The notes under the pieces are model-generated. The model saw only the letters and a program-made list of their open reading frames with translations. It was not told the DNA's origin and did no database searches. A stretch of 10,136 nt of DNA, from assembly GCA_905372135.1 (NCBI GenBank), contig CAJPNS010000069.1:1-10136 (forward strand), given 5' to 3'. Positions 1 to 10,136 of this stretch are shown here, in pieces (positions within the stretch are counted from its first letter, which is position 1; each line of letters opens with the position of its first letter). The position numbers and the translations under genes were made by a program. Origin of the DNA: Porphyromonadaceae bacterium (lineage in GTDB: Bacteria; Bacteroidota; Bacteroidia; Bacteroidales; Paludibacteraceae).

Positions 1-115
1 TTCATTACACGCTTCAACGTAATTTGCTCCGCACTGCTGGTCGTAATTCCTAATTGATTTTGTGCTCCGCACAAACCTCGATTAAACGCTTACACGCTTA
101 AACACCAACCCCCAT
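1..115. repeat. Non-coding stretch with short direct and inverted repeats
   Basis: No gene is visible here. The DNA is made of short repeated words: TTACACGCTT at 5-14 and 90-99, TGCTCCGCAC at 25-34 and 63-72, CGTAATT at 18-24 and 42-48, and ACGCTTA at 86-92 and 94-100. One copy of the second word forms a perfect 7-bp inverted repeat, TTTGTGC (59-65) and GCACAAA (69-75), around a 3-base loop. It may be a fragment of an interspersed repeat family or decayed intergenic DNA beyond the operon terminator. It is not a tRNA: no cloverleaf or TTCRA-type loop can be drawn. The element type is inference; the repeats are directly visible. Confidence 0.4.
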
Positions 116-156
116 AAAAAACACGTAGGCAAGCTTTACGGGCTCAACCTACGTGT
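116..156 (-). terminator. Intrinsic terminator after rpoC
   Basis: On the minus strand the arms ACACGTAGG (156-148) and CCTACGTGT (129-121) form a perfect 9-bp stem. The interior can extend it by pairing GAGC with GCTT. It is followed directly by a T run at 120-116, six T counting the last base of the stem. It starts 39 bases past the rpoC stop codon. The plus-strand side lacks a T run, so it acts in the direction of rpoC. It should end the whole rplA-rpoC transcription unit. Confidence 0.85.
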
Positions 157-194
157 CGTTCAATAATAAACTATATTTGTAAAACTAAAATCCT

Positions 195-4505
<4,311 letters not shown>

Positions 4506-4523
4506 AAATATTGTGTTTTGTAT

Positions 4524-5024
4524 TTATTTCTTTACTTTAGATTTAAGGGTATACATTTTTACGATATAGTATATCGGTACGATAAGTAAGCCAATCGATG
4601 GAATAAGAATGAACCATATATTGACATATCCTTTTTTATTAATCGAATCGAATATACAAGAAGCACAAAGAGCTGCAAACATCAACATTACCAACATTTT
4701 ACTAACAACAACCATCTCTACTCCTACCTTATACAGACCGTCTCTATTTTCGTCTGTAACTTGAATAGGATAATTAAATATATGTGGTTTTCTTTGTAAA
4801 ATAGAAAGAGCAATATAAGTGATTATCATCAAGAAAGGCACAATAAATATTACCCACTTACGAGAATAAGCATCTGCCTCTCCACAAATATTATAATGCG
4901 AAGGAACTGTGTTAGGTAGTTCGGAGTAATATATAATCAGCATATAACCAACGAATAATAAAGCAGTAATAGAAAAAATTTCTACAAAAAATCGTATGGA
5001 AATAATGTCTGTCGTTTTATTCAT
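4524..5024 (-). CDS. DUF1648-like four-helix membrane protein between rpoB and rpoC
   Basis: This is a 166-aa predicted inner-membrane protein of unknown function. About four hydrophobic helices can be seen, near residues 13-33, 57-77, 103-125 and 135-157, with a lysine-rich tail (KSKVKK). Between helices 1 and 2, residues 36-56 carry the DUF1648 signature: LPNTVPSHYN, then GEADAY, then SRK just before helix 2, matching the family pattern LP..(I/V)P.H.n..G..D.y..K. DUF1648 is also the N-terminal part of SdpI-type immunity proteins of Firmicutes, but I see no separate SdpI domain here. Hand counts of several 60-base lines give roughly 25-37% GC, lower than the flanking polymerase genes. I chose the ATG at 5024; an in-frame TTG at 5033 would add three residues (MIY). 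No clear Shine-Dalgarno, terminator or promoter separates it from rpoB (57 nt) or rpoC (18 nt), so co-transcription is likely. The membrane and family call is fairly sure; the role is not known. Confidence 0.85.
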   Translation of the reverse strand: MNKTTDIISIRFFVEIFSITALLFVGYMLIIYYSELPNTVPSHYNICGEADAYSRKWVIFIVPFLMIITYIALSILQRKPHIFNYPIQVTDENRDGLYKVGVEMVVVSKMLVMLMFAALCASCIFDSINKKGYVNIWFILIPSIGLLIVPIYYIVKMYTLKSKVKK

Positions 5025-5081
5025 ATATATCAACCTATTAAACCATATCAGCAGTTGATTTACAACACTTTGTTTTTATTT

Positions 5082-8000
5082 TTAATCAAGTTTTATACTT
5101 AATCCCAAGCCTCGAAGTTCGTGCAGCAATACGTTGAACGATTCGGGTAATCCCGGTGTGGGCATCGGGTCACCTTTGACGATAGCCTCGTACGTCTTGG
5201 CTCTGCCCACTACGTCGTCCGACTTCACAGTAAGTATCTCTTGCAGTATATTCGATGCTCCGAATGCTTCGAGAGCCCATACTTCCATCTCTCCGAAACG
5301 CTGTCCGCCGAACTGAGCTTTACCTCCGAGAGGTTGCTGAGTGATAAGCGAATACGGACCGATTGAGCGCGCGTGCATCTTGTCGTCTACCATGTGTCCG
5401 AGCTTGAGCATATATATGACGCCTACCGTAGCCGGTTGGTCGAAACGTTCGCCCGTACCTCCGTCGTATAGGTATGTTTTACCGTATTCGGGCACACCTG
5501 CTTTTTCTGTCCACTTGCTAAGGTCTTCCAAGCTTGCACCATCGAAAATGGGAGTAGCAAACTTAACTCCAAGTTCCTTACCTGCCCAGCCGAGGACAGT
5601 CTCGAATATCTGTCCGAGGTTCATACGCGACGGCACACCGAGCGGGTTGAGTACTATATCTACCGGAGTACCGTCTGCAAGATACGGCATATCTTCCTGA
5701 CGTACTATTTTCGATACGATACCCTTATTACCGTGGCGACCTGCCATCTTGTCGCCTACGCGTATTTTGCGTTTCTTGGCGATGTATACTTTTGCAAGTT
5801 GTATGATACCCGAAGGCAGTTCGTCTCCGATGGTAAGGTTGAACTGTTTGCGCTTGAGCTCGGCGTCGTACTCTTTGTACTGGCGCAGGTAGTTGGTAAC
5901 TATCTGACGAATCTGAGTGTTTCGTTTTTCGTCGGTAGTCCATCTATTGAGTTGAGCCACTGTATAATCTATATCGGCAAGCTGCTTCTGGGTAAATTTA
6001 CTTCCTTTCGGGATAAGTTCCGTACCGAGAATATCTTTTACACCCTGCGAGGTTTTTCCCGATGTTACCTCTATTAGCTTGTCTACAAGGACTTTTTTGA
6101 GAGCCATTGCCTTCTTGTTAAACTCCTCTTTGAGAGCCTCCATCTCTGCCTTCTCTTCGGCTTTCGATTTCTTGTTTTTCAAAGCTCTCGAGTACAACTC
6201 TCTGCCTATTACCACACCGCTAAGCGACGGAGAGGCTTTAAGCGAAGCGTCTTTTACGTCGCCTGCTTTGTCGCCGAAGATAGCACGCAGGAGTTTTTCC
6301 TCAGGTGTCGGGTCGGTCTCGCCCTTTGGCGTAATTTTTCCTATCATGATATCACCTGGCATAATATGAGCTCCAAGGCGGATTATACCGTTGGCATCCA
6401 GATTCTTGGTTGCTTCTTCCGATATATTCGGTATATCGGAGGTAAGCTCTTCCATACCGCGCTTGGTTTCACGTACTTCGAGCGAATATTCCGATACGTG
6501 CACCGAAGTGAATATGTCTTCTCGCACCACCTTTTCGTTTATAACGATGGCATCTTCGTAGTTATACCCTTTCCAAGGCATAAATGCTACTTTCAGGTTG
6601 CGTCCGAGAGCAAGTTCGCCGTTTTCGGTCGAAAAACCTTCGGTGAGAATTTGGTCTTTGGTAACGCGGTCGCCCTTGCGAACCAGCGGATGAAGGTCGA
6701 TGACCGTATCTTGGTTGGTACGCTGGAACTTCGGTAAATTATATGTCTTGGTCGAACCCACAAAATTAACAAACTCTTCTGCTTCGGTTCGGTCGTATTT
6801 TATTACGATAGTTTTGGCATCTACAAACTCTACCGTACCGTTACCTTCTGCCATTACCTGGGTACGAGAGTCGTGTATCATCTGTTTTTCGATACCTGTA
6901 CCCACGATAGGAGCTTCGGGACGAAGCAGGGGCACAGCCTGACGCATCATATTGGAACCCATCAGAGCACGGTTGGCGTCGTCGTGTTCGAGGAACGGTA
7001 TCAGTGCTGCCGCAAGCGATGCTATCTGTTGCGGAGCGACATCCATCAGCTCTACCTGTTCGGGTGAGATTACAGGGTAGTCGGCATCCTGACGAGCTTT
7101 CACTCTGTCGAGGATAAAGTGTCCTTGGTCGTCGAGCGGAGCATTGCCTTGTGCAATGAATTTGCCTTCTTCGTCTTCGGCTGTCAGGTATATTACTTTT
7201 TTCGGGTCGTTGTCTACTACGCTGTCGCTGACTTTACGATACGGTGTCTCTATAAAGCCCAATCCGTCTATCTTGGCAAAGATACAAAGCGACGATATAA
7301 GCCCGATATTAGGACCTTCGGGAGTCTCGATAGGACACAGACGACCGTAGTGTGTGTAGTGTACGTCGCGAACCTCGAATCCTGCTCTGTCGCGACTCAG
7401 ACCACCGGGACCGAGAGCCGACAGACGGCGTTTGTGTGTGATTTCGGCCAATGGATTCTGTTGGTCCATAAACTGAGAGAGGGCATTGGTGCCAAAATAT
7501 GTATTGATGACGGAAGATATTGTCTTGGCATTTATCAAATCTATCGGGGTAAACACCTCGTTATCACGAACATTCATACGCTCGCGGATAGTCCTTGCCA
7601 TACGAGCCAGACCTACTCCAAACTGAGCATAGAGCTGTTCGCCGACAGTACGTACGCGGCGGTTGCTCAAATGGTCTATGTCGTCTACTATTACCTTGCC
7701 GTTTATTAACTCTATCAAGTATTTGATTATCTCTATAATATCTTCTTTCGTGAGGACTCTTACCTTTGGGTCGGTCTTAAGTCCGAGTTTACGATTGATA
7801 CGGAATCTGCCCACTTCACCCAAGTCGTAACGTTTTTCGGAGAAGAAAAGTCCGTTTACCAAATCGCGTGCCGAGGCATCGTCGGCGGGTTCTGCATTAC
7901 GCAGCTGCCTGTATATGTGGAGTATGGCTTCTCGTTCCGTATTCGACGGGTCTTTCTGTAACGAGTTGTATATGATAGAGTAGTCTGTCTTGGTGGCGTC

Positions 8001-8894
8001 TTCTTTGTGTATCAATATAGACTGACATCCTGAGTCTACAATGAGTTGAATATGACGGTTTTCGAGTACTGTTTCACGTTCGATAAGTACTTCGGTACGC
8101 TCCACTGTAACCACTTCGCCCGTAGCGTCGTCTACGAAGTCTTCTACCCAAGGTTTTACCACACGGGCAGCGAGGGTACGACCGACATATTTTTTGAGGT
8201 TTGTCTTATTTGCCTTTACCTCTTCGGCAAGCCCGAAACTTTCGAGTATATCTTTGTCCGTTTCGAAGCCGATGGCACGCAGCAGCGTCGTTACGGGCAG
8301 TTTCTTTTTTCTGTCGATATAAGCGTACATGACATTGTTTATATCGGTGGCAAACTCTATCCACGAGCCACGGAACGGGATAATCCTTGCCGAATAGAGC
8401 ACGGTATTGTTAGTGTGTACCGACGAGCCGAAGAATACACCCGGCGAGCGGTGAAGCTGCGAAACAATCACGCGTTCTGCTCCGTTTATCACAAAAGTTC
8501 CTTTGTCGGTCATATACGGAATGGTACCCAAATAGACATCTTGCACTACGGTAGCAAAATCTTCGTGGTCGGGGTCGTTGCACTCCAAACGAAGTTTAGC
8601 TTTCAGCGGTACGCTGTATGTCAATCCGCGAGCAATACACTCTTCGACGGTATATCTCGGCGGGTCGACGAAATAGTCTATAAAGTAGAGTGTAAAGTTG
8701 TTTCTTGTATCGGATATGGGGAAGTTCTCGGAGAAAACCTTGTACATCCCTTCGTTTTTTCTCTTTTCTGTTTGGGTATCGAGTTGGAAGAAGTCTCTAA
8801 ATGATTGCAGCTGTACCTCCAAAAAATCGGGATAAGGAAACTGATTTTTTGTGGTAGCAAAACTAATTCTTTGGGTTTCAGTGTTTTGCGACAT
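5082..8894 (-). CDS. rpoB: DNA-directed RNA polymerase subunit beta (RpoB)
   Basis: This is the second-largest RNA polymerase core subunit, pairing with beta prime to form the catalytic centre and the rifamycin pocket. The 1270-aa protein is the usual Bacteroidota length. The rifampicin cluster reads SQFMDQQNPLAEITHKRR and then LSALGPGG, with D477, H487, R490 and S492 aligning to E. coli D516, H526, R529 and S531, so it looks wild type. E780/D781 in NYEDA align to E813/D814. K1049 and K1057 in DKMAGRHGNKG align to the active-site lysines K1065 and K1073. A Lys/Glu-rich helical stretch at about 905-1015 is a lineage insertion at the site of the E. coli beta SI2 insert. The ATG start gives MSQNTETQRISFATTKN, resembling Bacteroides RpoB; upstream is A/T rich without a Shine-Dalgarno. 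It lies downstream of a terminator-like hairpin after rplL, which probably sets its level below that of the ribosomal proteins. Confidence 0.99.
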   Translation of the reverse strand: MSQNTETQRISFATTKNQFPYPDFLEVQLQSFRDFFQLDTQTEKRKNEGMYKVFSENFPISDTRNNFTLYFIDYFVDPPRYTVEECIARGLTYSVPLKAKLRLECNDPDHEDFATVVQDVYLGTIPYMTDKGTFVINGAERVIVSQLHRSPGVFFGSSVHTNNTVLYSARIIPFRGSWIEFATDINNVMYAYIDRKKKLPVTTLLRAIGFETDKDILESFGLAEEVKANKTNLKKYVGRTLAARVVKPWVEDFVDDATGEVVTVERTEVLIERETVLENRHIQLIVDSGCQSILIHKEDATKTDYSIIYNSLQKDPSNTEREAILHIYRQLRNAEPADDASARDLVNGLFFSEKRYDLGEVGRFRINRKLGLKTDPKVRVLTKEDIIEIIKYLIELINGKVIVDDIDHLSNRRVRTVGEQLYAQFGVGLARMARTIRERMNVRDNEVFTPIDLINAKTISSVINTYFGTNALSQFMDQQNPLAEITHKRRLSALGPGGLSRDRAGFEVRDVHYTHYGRLCPIETPEGPNIGLISSLCIFAKIDGLGFIETPYRKVSDSVVDNDPKKVIYLTAEDEEGKFIAQGNAPLDDQGHFILDRVKARQDADYPVISPEQVELMDVAPQQIASLAAALIPFLEHDDANRALMGSNMMRQAVPLLRPEAPIVGTGIEKQMIHDSRTQVMAEGNGTVEFVDAKTIVIKYDRTEAEEFVNFVGSTKTYNLPKFQRTNQDTVIDLHPLVRKGDRVTKDQILTEGFSTENGELALGRNLKVAFMPWKGYNYEDAIVINEKVVREDIFTSVHVSEYSLEVRETKRGMEELTSDIPNISEEATKNLDANGIIRLGAHIMPGDIMIGKITPKGETDPTPEEKLLRAIFGDKAGDVKDASLKASPSLSGVVIGRELYSRALKNKKSKAEEKAEMEALKEEFNKKAMALKKVLVDKLIEVTSGKTSQGVKDILGTELIPKGSKFTQKQLADIDYTVAQLNRWTTDEKRNTQIRQIVTNYLRQYKEYDAELKRKQFNLTIGDELPSGIIQLAKVYIAKKRKIRVGDKMAGRHGNKGIVSKIVRQEDMPYLADGTPVDIVLNPLGVPSRMNLGQIFETVLGWAGKELGVKFATPIFDGASLEDLSKWTEKAGVPEYGKTYLYDGGTGERFDQPATVGVIYMLKLGHMVDDKMHARSIGPYSLITQQPLGGKAQFGGQRFGEMEVWALEAFGASNILQEILTVKSDDVVGRAKTYEAIVKGDPMPTPGLPESFNVLLHELRGLGLSIKLD

Positions 8895-8932
8895 ATTTGT
8901 TTTTTAATTATTGAACTTGTTGTTTTTAACGG

Positions 8933-8964
8933 AAAAAAGGTTTAGGGGAAAAAGCCCCTAAACC
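8933..8964 (-). terminator. Terminator-like attenuator between rplL and rpoB
   Basis: On the minus strand GGTTTAGGGG (8964-8955) and CCCCTAAACC (8948-8939) form a perfect 10-bp stem with a 6-base loop (CTTTTT), followed at once by six T (8938-8933). This is the full form of an intrinsic terminator, yet it sits inside the operon 25 bases after the rplL stop and 38 bases before rpoB. I see no convincing Bacteroidota promoter (TTTG at -33, TAnnTTTG at -7) between it and rpoB, so partial read-through is the likely mode. E. coli has a known attenuator at the same junction. Efficiency here is inference. Confidence 0.85.
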
Positions 8965-8965
8965 G

Positions 8966-8992
8966 TAAGCCAGCACAGACAGGATAGGCTTA
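8966..8992 (-). other. Small inverted repeat overlapping the rplL stop codon
   Basis: TAAGCC (8992-8987, beginning with the rplL stop codon) can pair with GGCTTA (8971-8966) across a 15-base loop. It ends one base before the attenuator stem, so the transcript could carry two adjacent hairpins. The 6-bp stem with a long loop is weak and could be chance. A role in mRNA processing or in tuning the attenuator is only a possibility. Confidence 0.3.
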
Positions 8993-9370
8993 TTTGAGTT
9001 CAACCTCGGCGCCTGCTCCTGTGAGTTGCTTTTGAAGTTCTTCGGCTTCCTCTTTCGATACGCCTTCTTTAACTTTCGAAGGAGCAGCATCTACTATGTC
9101 TTTTGCCTCTTTCAAGCCAAGACCTGTAAGCTCTTTAACTAATTTTACAACTGCAAGTTTATTGGCACCAGCCGATTTCAACATAACATCGAACGATGTC
9201 TTTTCTTCGGCAGCCGGAGCACCGGCAGCTGCGGCAGGACCGGCAGCAACAGCAACAGCTGCGGCAGCAGGTTCGATACCATATTCATTTTTTAAAATTT
9301 CGGCTAATTCATTTACTTCTTTTACTGTAAGATTAACCAATTGTTCTGCAAAAGCTTTTAAATCTGCCAT
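8990..9370 (-). CDS. rplL: 50S ribosomal protein L7/L12
   Basis: This is the multi-copy stalk protein of the large ribosomal subunit. Its dimers bind L10 through the N-terminus and recruit translational GTPases (EF-Tu, EF-G, IF2) through the C-terminal domain. The 126 aa show all three parts: a helical N-terminal dimerisation domain at about 1-33, an Ala/Gly/Pro-rich flexible hinge at about 34-55, and a globular C-terminal domain starting at EEKTSFDVMLKSAGANK and containing GLGLKEAKD (84-91) and the end GAEVELK. The ATG start gives MADLKAFAEQ, typical for Bacteroidota, and is preceded by an A/T-rich leader without a Shine-Dalgarno. It follows rplJ after 115 nt and is followed by a terminator-like hairpin, which would favour its expression over that of rpoB. 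Confidence 0.98.
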   Translation of the reverse strand: MADLKAFAEQLVNLTVKEVNELAEILKNEYGIEPAAAAVAVAAGPAAAAGAPAAEEKTSFDVMLKSAGANKLAVVKLVKELTGLGLKEAKDIVDAAPSKVKEGVSKEEAEELQKQLTGAGAEVELK

Positions 9371-9485
9371 ATTATTGATTTTGTTTTTTTTAAATTATTA
9401 ATTAAAAATTGGTTTTGTATGTCGGCTTTCGTCAAGAAAATGTATATTTATTCCTCAAGCACAAAAGCCATTTTTTATAAAAAAA
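9371..9485 (-). other. rplJ-rplL spacer with an imperfect hairpin
   Basis: The spacer carries no gene. On the minus strand GGCTTTTGT (9469-9461) pairs with ACGAAAGCC (9432-9424) as nine pairs including one G-T, and the inside can add GAGGAA with TTTCTT. It is not followed by a T run in the direction of the operon, so it does not look like a terminator for these genes. It could protect or process the rplJ-rplL message, or be part of stalk-protein dosage control; this is inference. The rest, next to rplL, is very A/T rich and is probably an unstructured translation-initiation region. Confidence 0.4.
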
Positions 9486-10013
9486 TTATTCTCTCTCGGA
9501 TAGAGTCTTGACAATACCCGAAAGTTTGTTACCTCCGCTTTGGAGGGCAGAAACGACGTTTTTAGCCGGCGATTGCAACAATCCGACGATTTCGCCGATA
9601 AGTTCGTTTTTACTCTTGATTGTAGCAAGTACATCAAGTTGTTCGGCTCCTACATAGAAACACTCTTCGACATAAGCTGCCTTCAAGACAGGTTTTTGAG
9701 TCACTTTTCCGTTGCCGACAAAATCCTTTATCAATTTTGCGGGAGCGTTGCCCGTATTAGACAAGAATAGTGCGGTGTTCAGTTTGAGCGAATTGCCGAA
9801 TTGCGAAACGTCTATGCCAAGATTTTCGAATGCTTTTTTCAGAAGGGTATTCTTTACCACGAGCATCTTGATATCCTGCTTCGAGCATTTGCGACGCAAA
9901 TCGCTAACCTGCTCTGCATTCAATCCTTGTGCGTCTGTAAGGTAATATGCAGAATACAACTTCAGAGTATCCTCTATCTTGGTTATCAATAAGCTTTTAT
10001 CTTCTTTTCTCAT
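9486..10013 (-). CDS. rplJ: 50S ribosomal protein L10
   Basis: This protein is the base of the ribosomal stalk. It binds 23S rRNA at the L11 region and anchors several L7/L12 dimers through its C-terminal helix. In many bacteria the L10-L12 complex also represses translation of its own mRNA. The 175-aa protein has normal family length, with an N-terminal rRNA-binding domain containing VVKNTLLKKAFENLG (about 53-67) and a helical C-terminus (LLQSPAKNVVSALQSGG and following) that would carry L12. The start at 10013 is strongly supported by AGGAGG eight bases upstream, the only perfect Shine-Dalgarno seen in this window. It lies 29 nt after rplA, so the two are likely co-transcribed. Confidence 0.98.
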   Translation of the reverse strand: MRKEDKSLLITKIEDTLKLYSAYYLTDAQGLNAEQVSDLRRKCSKQDIKMLVVKNTLLKKAFENLGIDVSQFGNSLKLNTALFLSNTGNAPAKLIKDFVGNGKVTQKPVLKAAYVEECFYVGAEQLDVLATIKSKNELIGEIVGLLQSPAKNVVSALQSGGNKLSGIVKTLSERE

Positions 10014-10020
10014 TTAAATT

Positions 10021-10027
10021 TCCTCCT
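10021..10027 (-). promoter_or_regulatory. Perfect Shine-Dalgarno of rplJ
   Basis: AGGAGGA reads on the minus strand at 10027-10021, with eight bases between AGGAGG and the rplJ ATG, the ideal spacing. The starts of rplL, rpoB, the DUF1648-like gene and rpoC have no comparable motif. Bacteroidota are known for rare use of Shine-Dalgarno sequences, so this site stands out and may matter for control of L10 synthesis. Confidence 0.85.
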
Positions 10028-10042
10028 AATTTTCAAAAAAGT

Positions 10043-10136
10043 TTATTCGTCTATACTACGAGTGTCTATTTTGATACCGGGACTCATTGTCGATGAAAGA
10101 TAAACGCTCTTCACATAAGTTCCTTTTGCCGAAGTA
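10043..10136 (-). CDS. rplA: 50S ribosomal protein L1, C-terminal fragment (cut by window edge)
   Basis: The last 30 residues of an open frame running in from the window edge are visible, ending at a TAA (10045-10043). They include AKGTYVKSVYLSSTMSPGIK, which matches the conserved C-terminus of ribosomal protein L1 (family form GxYxxxxxxSSTMGPGI). L1 binds 23S rRNA to form the mobile L1 stalk at the tRNA exit site and, in some bacteria, represses its own operon. It is placed just before rplJ (29 nt), the standard order in this operon. The 5' end lies outside the window, so nothing can be said about its start. The gene is cut by the window and shows no sign of being broken. Confidence 0.95.
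   Translation of the reverse strand, partial: TSAKGTYVKSVYLSSTMSPGIKIDTRSIDE

Noticed and set aside
5025..5033. TTG start at 5033 for the DUF1648-like gene
   Set aside because: It adds only three residues. The ATG at 5024 is the better initiation codon and no Shine-Dalgarno favours the TTG.
5025..5081. A possible own promoter for the DUF1648-like gene (TTG and TATGGTTT on the minus strand)
   Set aside because: The -7-like box does not match TAnnTTTG and the spacing of about 15 bases is too short, so I do not call it.
7412..7470. Possible rifampicin-resistance change in rpoB
   Set aside because: The positions matching E. coli D516, H526, R529 and S531 are wild type. The Ala in NPLA, at E. 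coli S522, is common in other susceptible lineages such as Bacillus.
8046..8804. A 252-codon plus-strand frame opposite rpoB
   Set aside because: Shadow of conserved RpoB N-terminal coding; no start signal and no familiar domain.
9200..9275. GCAGC-rich repeat-like tract
   Set aside because: This is the Ala-rich hinge of L7/L12, normal for the family and not a separate repeat element.

Overview
The window is the 3' part of a ribosomal-protein/RNA-polymerase (L10 or beta) operon, read entirely on the minus strand. In transcription order, right to left, it holds the end of rplA (L1), rplJ (L10), rplL (L7/L12), rpoB (RNA polymerase beta), a small membrane-protein gene of DUF1648 type, and rpoC (beta prime). 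The window closes with an intrinsic terminator and a short non-coding stretch. No credible gene lies on the plus strand.

The organism is almost certainly a member of the Bacteroidota, probably Bacteroidales. The RpoB (1270 aa) and RpoC (1436 aa) termini, the RpoC N-terminus with its CHCGKYKRIRYKG zinc-finger text, and the L7/L12 start MADLKAFAEQLVNLTVKEVNELA match what I remember of Bacteroides-type proteins. Most start codons are preceded by A/T-rich DNA without a Shine-Dalgarno sequence, which also fits that phylum. Genus cannot be fixed from this sequence.

Layout: 10043-10136 is the rplA C-terminus; 9486-10013 is rplJ, which has a perfect Shine-Dalgarno; 9371-9485 is a spacer with an imperfect hairpin; 8990-9370 is rplL; 8895-8989 is a spacer with a 10-bp GC-containing stem and a T6 run, a likely attenuator between ribosomal proteins and polymerase; 5082-8894 is rpoB; 4524-5024 is the four-helix DUF1648-like protein; 195-4505 is rpoC; 116-156 is the operon terminator; 1-115 contains only short repeats.

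The core genes work as usual: L1, L10 and L7/L12 belong to the ribosome's L1 stalk and GTPase-recruiting stalk, while beta and beta prime form the catalytic core of RNA polymerase. The hairpin after rplL would let the cell make more stalk protein than polymerase from one transcript. The one clearly unexpected element is the AT-rich membrane-protein gene between rpoB and rpoC, a junction that is nearly always uninterrupted in bacteria. It lies 57 nt after rpoB and only 18 nt before rpoC, with no visible terminator, so it should be co-transcribed with the polymerase genes. Its function is unknown.
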